Source: Argopecten irradians
Taxonomy: Eukaryota; Mollusca; Bivalvia; Pectinida; Pectinidae
DNA length: 64,000 nt
Assembly (NCBI RefSeq): GCF_041381155.1
Contig: NC_091142.1
Location: 26,735,963 to 26,799,962, forward strand
Direction of reading: 5' to 3'
The translations under genes were made by a program, and so were the position numbers. The notes beneath the pieces are model-generated. The model was not told where the DNA came from. It made no database searches and saw only the letters and a program-made list of their open reading frames with translations. Shown piece by piece: positions 47,272 through 58,189 of this stretch (positions are counted from its first letter, which is position 1; the number at the start of each line of letters is the position of its first letter).

Positions 47272-48695
47272 AATACAACATAAGTCATTTTCAGTGCGTA
47301 TATATATATATTGAATGGGGCGAAAGCGCTCACTAGTCAGTCGTTATTGTTTTTATTTCTTATAGATTTCGTCCGTAAGGATTTTTCTTTAAATTTATCA
47401 TATATATATATATACTACAACAATAAGGCAGACTGACTTACATAGTTCACGGACAGATCAAATTGTATGTCCAAAATTTCTTCAGGCCATTATATAAAGT
47501 ACACTCTGGTTAATGCACAGATCCTTACTATTACTGCTCGGTAGGGGAATCTGATATCAACCTATTAGGGGTCACTTTCTGATTATCTTTGGTAATGACC
47601 AATCAATTTTGCTGCCCGCATTATCTTGAAGTTTAATTTCAGGGGATGAAATCGTTTTAAAAAGCTGTCAAAATTATTTTGCCGAAACAACTGATGGAAC
47701 AAGGTGTAAAAATGCATTTAATTAAGGAATGATTGGTATTGTTTGTTGTGTACTGGTGTGTAAACTGCTTTTTTGTACAGATATTTTAAATAACGCGCGT
47801 TAGCTATTCCAGTTGAACATTTTCTGTAATATCTCTGTTTTAGGGACATATACGATACTTGAAATTACACAATCTTCCTTTACACCACATTTTAACAACT
47901 CTATGTCATTTGCTCAATCATTAATCAAAATACAGAGAACCAATGTCAGAAAAACTTCGAAACCTGATTACAATAACCCCCGAGAAACGTTTTGAGTAAA
48001 AGGACTTAACTGCCCCTAAAAAAACCTTTGTTACCTATTTTTAATTTCCTATGACACCTCTCTCTTTATATTGTCAACAGCCCTTGTCATATCCACTAAG
48101 CACAAATAAGTATACATAATATATTGGTGTGCTATACGGCCTCTACTTCTGCTCAATTCATTTAGACAAACGTCGATTTAGAATATCTGTATAAATATTA
48201 GATACTCTGATGATCTTAAGGATCTTTTCCACATTTTGAAACTGGATTTATATAATTCGTTGTCCCCAATTGATATGGATTTACAATTCTTTGTCCCCAA
48301 TTGATATTGATTTAACAAAAATGGTAGCAATGGGTGAAACAGTTGCATATGATTTATTGATAATTTTTATAGAATTTTCAGCATCATTGTATAAAAGAAA
48401 CCGTGGAATATTATCATTTTTTGAAACTTTATTTTACTTGGCGCAAAAAAAAAAAAAAAAAAACCTTTCAAATTCTTTAAGAAGTTAAAGCTTGTAGTTG
48501 ACATGAACATGTTATATAGTATTTAAATATTTGAGAAATCAATCGCCAATTTCCGGTAAAAATGCCTTAACCCAAAACATTTTATATTGATATGGTTGAA
48601 GCTAAAAGTTGGCACGGACATTTTTATTTAAAAATATGGGCCCTATACTACACGTGATCGCGATTGGATCCTTTAAGTTATCCTTAATTATCTAC
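47272..48695. other. Intergenic, no gene supported
   Basis: TA-rich microsatellites at about 47300 and 47400, a near-duplicate TTTGTCCCCAATTGATATKG pair at 48259-48310, and a poly-A run at 48447. No gene. Confidence 0.45.
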
Positions 48696-48819
48696 TATGG
48701 CCTGGTTGAGAGGGCCCCATAGTATTGTCGAAGGGCCCCATAGTATTGTCGAAGGCGAGGGCACTATTTTATCACGAGACAATACTATGAGGCAATAATA
48801 CCCTCTCAAACAGGCCATA
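48696..48819. mobile_element. Short TIR element, 124 bp
   Basis: TATGGCCTGGTTGAGAGGG at the left is mirrored by CCCTCTCAAACAGGCCATA at the right (two mismatches in 19). The interior holds a tandem GGGCCCCATAGTATTGTCGA pair and its inverted AGACAATACTATGAGG. Confidence 0.85.
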
Positions 48820-50250
48820 ATGGCTTTAGTACATCACCCTCACATGAGACCCGTTTTTATGTAATCGTAGCAGAAACACGTCAAACGACACCTCGCATCG
48901 CTATCTTCATTTCCACACCACGTTGTTACATTAAAAGTACAACATATGAATTGTTGCAGAAATCTGTGTTTCTATAAAATGGGATTCAGCTTCATGAAGA
49001 TTAAAAGTAGATTAACATAGAACATGAGTGAACTATCCTCTGTAGAAAAGCAACATTTGCTTCCATCCCCACACACAACAGCCTTTCCGCCATCTTGACG
49101 TCTTGGTCGAAGCGTAACAATTTAATGCTGTCATGTAATGGTGACGTCACAATACATTCACGTTCGATTTCGCGCCACCTCAATAGTGCCCGCTTACCCT
49201 AGCACTATTGAAAATTGTACCCATGTGTGTAGCCAATCAGAATCCAGCATTATGTCATGTGATGTACTAACTAATAATATTAAAGTGTTTTAAGGTGAAA
49301 GTTAGCATGGAGCATGGAGCATGGATATTGCTTATAGCTTATGTTCAAGCATTTCATTTATGGACACACACCCCGCCAAATGGTGCGTCTTTTGATCAAT
49401 TGTTAAGATGGCGAACATGTAAAAAACATTTTAAAACCAAGATTATCAAACCAATGAGGTTTCTTCTTAATATCTGTATCGTTAGACAGCGTGCATGTGT
49501 ACAAAGAAACCAAATGTATATTCTTTTGATAACTATTTCCGGATAAATCTAATACGGGGTGTGTCTATTATGATAAAACATTGTATTTCTATAGCTGATA
49601 ATAATGAGATGAAAGCGTTACTGTTCCTTAGAATTAAGCGAAGGGAGAAAACAGATTTTTATATTTCAAGGAAGGACAAAATCCTTCTTCCACAATGACC
49701 GTTGAAAGAATCATTAAATTTCTGAAAGTCATGAATATCAAATGTCTACTTACTTCAAATATTAGCATATTATTTTTTAAATACTCGTATCTCCAAAGTT
49801 CTTAGACTCAAAATAAATTCAGATATGAACGACGAATAAATTCTTAATAAGAACCGAAAAGATGTTTAATGAACATGACTCAAATACAAAGACAGTCTAT
49901 AAAGAAATGTTCAAGACACCGTAACAAATTGTTGTTTTTGTCCTCTATTATTTATAGATTTAATTTGTATTAAATACTTTGTATATATCCATATCCTCAT
50001 AATCAAGGTTTTAAGGTGTTAGCCTAATACTTATTATTTTCAGAATACGAATTGCTGAAACTTATTGATATACACATTGTTTTATTTACACATTTCATAA
50101 ACCTAAACAAATGGCACAATGTACTATACTTACTTTGCAATCCACATATAATTCTCCTGAGACATTTTACACCACAGTCAGACAAACTTTGGTAGTTTTA
50201 TGAGACAATTTCACCTTCACAACAAGAAAATCCAGTTCAGATGCCTGACA
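48820..50250. other. Intergenic downstream of the GPCR gene
   Basis: No gene or repeat family recognised. Three short open frames (49001-49183 minus, 49295-49546 and 49495-49698 plus) lack motifs. Confidence 0.45.
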
Positions 50251-51453
50251 TTACATATGACGATCGCCACTGTCATCTGTAACCGAAATCTCTGTCCTGT
50301 TGCTGTCTCCTGTAGAATCGTTAGTGGAAAATGTGGTACCGGAACCGGAAAGAGTTTTATCACCCTGAAATGTTTTTCTTCCACAGAGTTGATAGAGTTG
50401 ACGTCGATACGCTTGGCTCATAGTGATGTAGATGACAAAGTTGATAGAGGAGTTAAAAGTTTCAGTGATAAGACCAATTAGCGTCAAAAGAGTGTGGATG
50501 TTCGAGCTGTAGTTCACGTGGGAGCTGTTCGGGTCAAATAGAATCATTAAGCGAGACACAGTGGACGGCAATAAACAGATAACGAAAATACATGTTATAG
50601 TAAGAAGTGTTTTTGTTATTTGTATTTGGTCCCTTTGTGATTGTTTTCCAAAAGTATACTTTTGTTTTTTCTTTCTCCATTTTGCTTGAATGCAGGTAAC
50701 GGCAATTATGATAGTGTTGCAAATGATGCACAGCCCCATAGGCACAAATCTTAGAACGATTTCAGAAACAACGTAATACACCTCAAACAGCTGCTTCTGT
50801 CGTCCAATAGCACCAAGAGCAATGATCTTTGTCACATTTCCGTCGGGAAGAGTTACATCCTTAACTTCGTAAAGCCAAAGCTTTGGACCGGTGAGAATGC
50901 CAATAGCCACAGGAATAGCTATCACTAAGGTAAGCATAAGTTTCTTTGTGCAGATTTGCTTGACTTTGAGTGGAATTGTCACTGCAACCAGACGTTCCAG
51001 GGAAATTAACGTAACGAGCCAGTTAGAAATTCTTCCCGGTAGTGGACTAAGGTACACTGAGAAGGGGATGAGAAGGGTAACAGATATGTCCTTTGATTTT
51101 TCTGGATAGAAGGCCCGGATAATCAAGGTTGAAACATTGACAATGGTTGATACAATGAACGCAAGGTCGGCAAACGCGATAGCTATGAGCAAAATAGTGG
51201 TGGATCGGGTTGGCTTGTGACGTATCAAAATAATCAAAGCTAGAATATTGGCTATAATGCCAAAGATACACATAGGAGGCATGATTCCACAGGTAATAAC
51301 CTTGAGCAAAATATCCATCAAGGACGCACCGATGACGTAATAATCGGATCCTCTACCCAATGGAACGGTAGACTTTGTCTCGTTTACCTCCAAATTATTC
51401 GGTGAGGGAGTAGTGATATTTACATGATCAGATAACATTTCAGTCGCTTCCAT
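50251..51453 (-). CDS. Class A (rhodopsin-like) orphan GPCR, single exon
   Basis: 400 aa from ATG at 51453; a frame extension of two codons would begin with TTG and is not used. Seven hydrophobic segments: about 57-77, 86-108, 130-156, 170-190, 224-252, 280-305, 320-345. Landmarks: N69 in GIIANIL (TM1), D96 in AFADLAF (TM2), ERL at 153-155 in place of DRY (TM3), CLLP 293-296 (TM6), and NFVIY 338-342 in place of NPxxY (TM7). N-terminal NIT (12) and NET (24) glycosylation sites; Ser/Thr-rich tail. Overall pattern is like invertebrate peptide GPCRs of the FMRFamide-receptor-like type, so a neuropeptide ligand and G-protein signalling at the plasma membrane are inferred. Neither TM3 position 3.25 nor ECL2 has a Cys. 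Confidence 0.9.
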   Translation of the reverse strand: MEATEMLSDHVNITTPSPNNLEVNETKSTVPLGRGSDYYVIGASLMDILLKVITCGIMPPMCIFGIIANILALIILIRHKPTRSTTILLIAIAFADLAFIVSTIVNVSTLIIRAFYPEKSKDISVTLLIPFSVYLSPLPGRISNWLVTLISLERLVAVTIPLKVKQICTKKLMLTLVIAIPVAIGILTGPKLWLYEVKDVTLPDGNVTKIIALGAIGRQKQLFEVYYVVSEIVLRFVPMGLCIICNTIIIAVTCIQAKWRKKKQKYTFGKQSQRDQIQITKTLLTITCIFVICLLPSTVSRLMILFDPNSSHVNYSSNIHTLLTLIGLITETFNSSINFVIYITMSQAYRRQLYQLCGRKTFQGDKTLSGSGTTFSTNDSTGDSNRTEISVTDDSGDRHM

Positions 51454-51479
51454 TTTCAAACAGTGGCAATTTCAGGTTT

Positions 51480-51545
51480 TGTATGAATCCTTATATACCT
51501 CTCCGCGTCCTTACCAATCCATCACGTGATCTTGTACCATGGAAA
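51480..51545 (-). promoter_or_regulatory. Likely GPCR promoter with TATA box and E-box
   Basis: Minus strand reads ATCACGTGATGGATTGG (CACGTG E-box next to an inverted CCAAT), then CGGAGAGGTATATAAGGATT; the TATATAAG ends about 40 bp upstream of the start codon. The spacing suggests a very short 5' UTR, if it is functional. Confidence 0.45.
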
Positions 51546-54011
51546 CATGAAAACATCACATAGACTATCGATTAGTCTTGTCTTGTCTGAGACGTAATTG
51601 ATACGTATGTCTTGACCATACAAAAGAATATCTTCAAAAAAGTGCAATTCGTCTTAACTTCATAAACTACTCGCTGCATTTTACTTACATCAACGATAGA
51701 CAGTGGTGAAAAGCGAATCATACAATATTCCTTGAAATTCCATCTCTACGGAAATTAATTAGTTCAGTTCGTTTGATCCTAACGGTTTATATTGTTGTAT
51801 ACATTTTCTTTATCAGATGGTTTTCTGAATACATGACATCTGCTTTAATTCCACGATACTTTCAATGTGACAAGACGAACACATTTACGTATAATCAATA
51901 AGCACTGTACATATTTTTTGCTTTGGTGTCCCAGTTATTAATCTATGATACATGTAGATCTTAACATGGATTCGTCTTAAGAATTTGTTTTACTGACAGA
52001 CACTAAAACATGAAATCACGATACAAAATTTAAGTCAAATCGACATTTACTTTTTCTCATTTGTTGGTACCCAAAATTCAGTATATTTTGTAAAATGAAA
52101 AAAATAGTTAAATTACAAAAATATGAAAAATATGAAAAATATTAATAAATGAATAAATAAATTTTTGAACATCTACTAACATTAAGTTAAAATTCCTCAT
52201 GATATTATATCTTTCATCCCCTTTACATCGCTCACTTGACAACATTGCACCAGGTACTGTGAATAACTATTTTTCGCTGTTTTTAAATGTCGCGATTCAG
52301 TTTCAGATTAACTTCACGGGCATCAATTTTCACGAAATTAACATTTTAATTTAGATATATTTCAATATTATCACAGTAAATACTTATTCGTGAAGATAAA
52401 AATTACCTTAACTGCAAATATCGTGAAAGTAATTTTCACGCTAAGAAAAAAAAATAGAATTACATACAATACATGTACATGTATGTAACAGTAAGCTGTT
52501 TAAATTATGAAAGATGAATTTTAATTTTGATGGTACAAATATCATTCCACCAGTATCGAAATAGTGAAAGAAAGCATTTATACAAACTTTAAATGACAAA
52601 TATATAATTAAATAAATGGTATAATGACATATGTGGCCAGGGTTAGTGCGCCATGGCTCCACAATCACGAAAAGATCTTAGACTTATGTTTAGACTTAGC
52701 CAAACATTAATGACGGTAAGTTTTGTAACGTCATCTTTGATTGGCTAAATCTAAAGACCAAGGCTGTTATGGACTTAAGACTGTTCCATGATTGACGCCT
52801 GGAAGTCATCTTCCCGAACGGTAGTCTTATACTCATGATAATTCAATGATAACGACTAGTTTGCAAAGCTATTGTAAATGTCCATTTTCTGTTTTCAACT
52901 TGTTAGTCTGCGTTATATAGAAAGTCAAAGTGATGAATCCTGCATTTCACACATTTTGTCTGACCTCTAAAGTCTTTTGTAATAACATTCGATTCGACAA
53001 GACACCCTTTTAATGTTAATACCTGAGCTTAGTTGTTCAAAAGGTGATTAGTCTTATAGTGGAACGACAATATTCAAATCAGGATAAAATAGTTTCTGGT
53101 AATACAAAATTTTATAAGATATTTACGAGATTCATTATTTATCTGCTTGCTGATTAGGTGAATATAGAATCACACATTTTGCAGCAAATGAGAAATGAAA
53201 TTTCACTAATCATATAATTAAGCTAATCATCCTTTGAGCAAGGGGCCCAGGGAAATATAACCATATAGATTACAAGAAATAGCTCAGGCGGAATAGAGAT
53301 ATAAATTTAAAGGAATGGTAGGAGAATACCCGAGCTGATGAAAAGTGCTTTTACACCATAATCGATTGGGTAATCTTGTTCTTAATCAGAACATACATCT
53401 CTACTTACCATTAAAGATAACGAGGCTTAAAGATCAGGACTTATTCTCGCTTACCCAGCTATCACTAATCAGATAAATCCATTAGGCGGTTAGTAAGATC
53501 AGACAGATTGATTTACAAAATATTAATGATCCCTCTTGTCATTTATGGGGATTTATAAAGTATACTTTACATATATATAGCTTCATTAATAGATATTTTC
53601 ACAAGAAAAACCTTATTTACATGGATATAAATCGTAAATGATTAGTCGGTCGATAACGATACAGATAATACCTTCTGACGATACTTTAGAATCATAGTTC
53701 ACCCAGGTGGCACCACTTTTAGCGTTATAATAATTGACGTCACTACTTTTATTGTTTTTGACTGGTGATTATCATTGTTTAGAATATAAGCGGTATCGAG
53801 AGCAGCATATGTTGCGTTTCATATAGCTGCAACGGTGCTGACAGATCGAAATGAGACGATTGAGCCTGATTCTGAATCTCCATATTACATCGTTATCCGC
53901 CCTTGTGGTTAGGTAATGACCATGGCCTCATTTGTTTGCGAGCTAAACATCATTTTTTTCAGAGGAAAACAGTTTCATTTACAAAGTAATGTGTCAGAAT
54001 CGATACCTTTC
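51546..54011. other. Intergenic, no gene supported
   Basis: AT-rich. An imperfect inverted repeat at about 52690-52755 (GACTTAGCCAAACATTAATG against ATCTTTGATTGGCTAAATC) may be a small foldback element. The 52441-52668 open frame shows no motif. Confidence 0.45.
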
Positions 54012-54056
54012 CGCAAGGGAGATAACTCTATGTGATATGCAAAGACTGAAGGAATT
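54012..54056 (+). mobile_element. TIR element family B, right end only
   Basis: CGCAAGGGAGATAACTCTAT with GTGATATGCAAAGACTGAAGG matches the right terminus of 20942-21131; the left half is missing. Confidence 0.65.
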
Positions 54057-54067
54057 AGAACGAGTAA

Positions 54068-54157
54068 TCATACCCTGCCTCCACTCCGTTCCCGGCAGGG
54101 TATGAATTCCACCCTGTTGTCGATAGTGTTGCAATCCCGATGTGATCCACATCGGGA
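54068..54157. repeat. Two adjacent perfect hairpins
   Basis: Hairpin 1: TCATACCCTGCC (54068-54079) with GGCAGGGTATGA (54094-54105). Hairpin 2: TCCCGATGTG (54135-54144) with CACATCGGGA (54148-54157), loop ATC. Arms are exact. Confidence 0.85.
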
Positions 54158-54593
54158 ACTCTGAGACTGATGAAAATATGTTTTTCGGGGAATATCCTCA
54201 TGTAACTGTATTGTTCTGACAACTATAATCAATGTTCAATTCATAAACCTTTCGATTATAATGTTTCATTAACTATTAGTGGTAAAATCCAAGGCCAAAA
54301 CACAACACACGTATAATTCTGTTCAAATACGCCGCCAAAATTTACCGGAAACCGTGACGAAATGAAACACTCAACAGGTAAATATATCTAAAAGTTTTAA
54401 CAAGTATTAGCTTCCCAAAAAGCTAAGAAGGCTACCATACAGCATTATTTATTAGGAAGCAATGACAGGAAAGCTTGACGCATTGTTCTGTTCACAGTTA
54501 GCTGCCATAGTTCTTATGACAATTCATTTTTGAAGAATGATAATTTAAATGCATTCAATGTAAGAGATATTCACCTTTATGAAAGGGCCACTA

Positions 54594-54800
54594 GACTGCC
54601 TTTCCGAAACAAAAAATGACGTTTATTTTTTACATAATCTATAGCACAATATGGCCAAAGATGAGGTAACAACACCAAACAATTTGAAGTTTTGCCGTCT
54701 GCCGCAGAAATAGTCAACTAACGCGTTGTAATTATGAAGACGTCGGGAAACATAATACGACCTTCGTTATGAAAATTAACGTTTTGTTTATTTTGATAAA
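54594..54800 (-). repeat. Dispersed repeat family R1, copy 3
   Basis: On the minus strand it has TATGTTTCCCGACGTC, GCGTTAGTTGACTATTTCTG and GCAGACGGCAAAAC in the order seen at 4745-4820. Confidence 0.6.
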
Positions 54801-56147
54801 GTTGCTCAGAAGGTGCGGGGCCTTTACCTAATGCTAACAAGTTTACCGTTTAATATAGCCTACACTGTACTGATATATGTACTTTGATAAGTTGGTGTAA
54901 TAACGTTACATACGCATAGAAACAAGCATGAAATTTTGGTTAAAACTGTACTTTACTGTAGCGCATAAAGTTCCACAAATATCCTTTAAGTAAAGCCTAA
55001 CTTTGTTGCAGCATCTCTAATGTACGGACAGTTTTTACAAATAGGTCATGATCATCTAGTTAACAGTACTAGTTAGGCTATATATAGATGCTCCACGCGC
55101 TCCCGACAATGTAAATAAAACCGAATAAATAAATCACCGAATTTCTCCGAGGGGATCCGATTGCGAACTTATATTCTATATAGTACGTGTAGCGCCGCCT
55201 TGTGTGATTTCTGAGAATAATGTCCAACAACTAGAAAATAACATTCGGGCTTCTCTGGGTTAATCAAATGATAATTTGTTTGCAATAATTTCCCCACTAG
55301 AACCCCTTACACACATGGAATATTCAACATCAAGTAACCAATCAACACGCGTAAATCGTTTTGGCTAGCCAATCAAAGTGAACAGCTATTTATAGCCATG
55401 TGAAATCCCAACAACATTGCAGGCATAGCGACCAATTATAATACTACCATCCTGGGATGGTATCAAAAAGCTAACAAACTAAAAATAAACATCGTGAAAC
55501 TGACCAAGTATAAGTATTTTTCAGAATTTAGCGAAAAAGAATTTTTAAAGTTCATGTTAAAAACTTTGTGACATTAAACTTCTTTCGTAGTGAAAATTTG
55601 TAGGTCATTCCATATATAGTACTAGTTGCCATAATTTTACAAAATTACATGACACGCATGCAATGTAACATTTTCATCGCTGTGTGTTTTGCAACACTAC
55701 AAAAAACTTTTCGGAACCATTGAAACCTCTCAATTCTTATGATTGATTCTTTATATTTGTTTCATAACCATCACTTCGTCATTGAAATGCTTTTGGAGGA
55801 TGAGGATGTAAGTCGCAAGTATGTTTGGATTGGTAACTGGGTGTTCGGATAGGGCTTGATGCATTAAATGGTCATCTTATGTAACGTGTGGTATTAAGGT
55901 GCATAAACGAAAGGGCTTTTTTGTTTTATTTTCGATGTTGAGAGATGTAGAGAAGGTGCCGCAACACATATTCGAAAGTATATATTAATGATAAATAAGT
56001 AATGATAATTTACTAAAACACGAAAACTACACGCCGTTACGGAAGAGTGGTTATAGGGTAATGGGAAGGGAAAGAATATCAATTACAACTTTATCTTACA
56101 ATATAGCGAAACGAACAATAGCGACAAATTAGGAGCAGCAGATTTAG
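54801..56147. other. Intergenic, no gene supported
   Basis: An AGATGCTCCACGCGCTCCCGACA fragment at 55086 resembles an end of TIR family A. CCAATC boxes at 55339 and 55371, with TATTTATAG at 55388, look promoter-like, but no coding sequence follows on the plus strand. Confidence 0.4.
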
Positions 56148-56241
56148 TTTGGTTTAATTAGTTTAACATTCTGCAAGAAAGGAGCATTGGCATTAATTTG
56201 GTTTAATTAGTTTAACATTCTGCAAGAAAGGAGCATTGGCA
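56148..56241 (+). repeat. Tandem duplication, 49-bp period
   Basis: TTTGGTTTAATTAGTTTAAC with ATTCTGCAAGAAAGGAGCATTGGCA, present twice in succession. Confidence 0.9.
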
Positions 56242-57332
56242 ATAATGAGGCTTAATGGCCCAAAAATATCAATTTATGATTTCGTCTTAATACACATTTA
56301 ATACAAATTTTCTATTAAAAAATGGGTCCGTTTTTCTCGACCTCTGAGTTCATACCCTTGATACTATATTATATATATGTATATTGTTAGTTAGAAAAAA
56401 TCGTGCCAGGTCCCTGTGGCCTACAATGTATACTATATCCAAAAATATTTTTGGTACATCCTTGCGGAGGCATTAACTAAAGGTGAGAAAATGAAGCTTT
56501 TTCAGACCTAAGAAACGTCGACATAACATAAAGTTACATCTTGGGCGGATCGACTGCGGATCGGTAAATTATTGACATATATTGACATATATGATGAAAA
56601 AATATATAATCAGCAAAGCGTAATCGGCTCTTTGCTATGAAAATAAATCATAAATTGTCCCCCTTTTTCCGCGTCTCTAGATTAAATAAATAAGATCGAT
56701 GCGATGTAGCCTATCATTTCCGGGTTCACATCGTATGTTTACACGTATCGACTAGATAGATCTAATTCCTGCTATCAGCAAAGACGAAATGTAGTCAGAT
56801 AACTTCACAAGGAAGGTAAGTACACAAAAGTACTCACAATTTTTTTTAATATTAACGCTGTGTTTCACACGTTGAGCCGTCGTAGGAGCCTGTTATGAAC
56901 AGCTGCTTTTGACAGACGAAAAACAACTCAGATTTTGCAACAATTTCCTCGTGAAATCGTCGTATACTACAATATTATAACTTAATTTTCTTGTAATAAA
57001 AATAACAAAAGGAACATTTTTCTTCATTTGTTTGTTGATATTTTTATCGTGTGCTGTTAAAATTGGGAAAAATATGTTCTAAAAATAGCCAGAAGTCGTC
57101 AGAGAGATTTCTGATGTCATTGAATAAGCATCAACAAGAACATTCGTTCTAACCAAAAATCAATACTTCGTACGCCTAAAATATGCTAGATATTAAATGA
57201 ATTGCTAATCAAGTTAAACAAACTTACTATTTATGGAACGTAACCAAATTATCGTTTTGATACAGTTTATTGCAAGCGAATAAAAACACATTATACATGT
57301 ACGGCTGAGCTAACTTTCAGTACAAATGTTGG
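56242..57332. other. Region upstream of the transposase remnant
   Basis: No coding frame. A strong splice donor-like AAGGAAG|GTAAGTAC at 56815/56816 could end a non-coding first exon whose partner acceptor is at 58189, just before the transposase start codon. That is inference only. Confidence 0.3.
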
Positions 57333-57412
57333 TTGGCGGCGTAGCTCAACTGGTTAGGAGACTGTTATACTAATGTAAGGATATGTAAAGGTACGAATCT
57401 CGCCAGAGGAAT
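57333..57412 (+). tRNA. tRNA-like sequence (tRNA pseudogene or SINE head)
   Basis: GGCGTAGCTCAACTGGTTAGG has a good A box and D-arm; GGTACGAATCTCGCC is a usable B box; a run of seven T follows within 15 bp. The acceptor stem and anticodon stem do not pair cleanly by eye, so a functional tRNA gene is doubtful. Confidence 0.35.
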
Positions 57413-58189
57413 TACTTTTTTTCAGTATTCATTTATTTTCCAAAATATGAAATAGCATTATCACCTTCCGAAATTATTTTGTCATTTTATTTCCGTTAAT
57501 TAAACGTACACATTGTTAAAAGGAGCCCACTTTAATAGCAGGATTCTAGGAATAATACATGTATATATAAAGTAATTGATTAGTTCTATCTATAGCTAGG
57601 GTCATATTAGAAATGTTGGAGTGCCCGCCTACATTTCTAACATTTTAACCCTTCGGCCACCACAGCCATGTGTGGGGAAATACCTTAATTATGAAAAAAT
57701 AATATCACAGTTATTTACAATCAACTTGTAAGCTTTGTATACATTACAAATCTTGCGATTATCTTAATTAAATCAAGATGGTTTTCAACTTGCTTTCTTT
57801 TATCAGACATTTTATCACATATGATGAAAGCTAATATTATCAAATATGCTTATCGATGTGTCTAAACAGAGTTTTAGATTACTTTGCTTATACTATAGTG
57901 AATAACGTGATTTTTTTTGTGATACGATTGATCCCTTCCCATTGATTATTCTGTTGCTGACTGACCAGTGACCACGTTGTTAATTTATTTACAATCCTGT
58001 TTATTTTCTATAAAGTGTTTGTTTCTCGTATTACACATGTTCCGTTTATATTACATAATTATTGTAAAATGTTTAATCGCTTTGTTGTATCAAAATAGCA
58101 TAATTAATCAATTAAGTAAAATTATATAAATCAAATGTCGCTTACGTCTTTCTGAAGTCTATAATATTTTTACTTTGCATCTATTTCAG

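Noticed and set aside
51454..51459. Two extra N-terminal codons on the GPCR
   Set aside because: The extension begins with TTG; the first ATG at 51453 is the normal eukaryotic start.
55320..55445. Histone-type promoter (two CCAATC boxes and TATTTATAG)
   Set aside because: No coding sequence follows within 1 kb on that strand, so the boxes are probably coincidental.
57333..57412. Functional tRNA gene
   Set aside because: A and B boxes are present but the acceptor and anticodon stems do not pair properly by eye; kept only as a tRNA-like sequence at low confidence.
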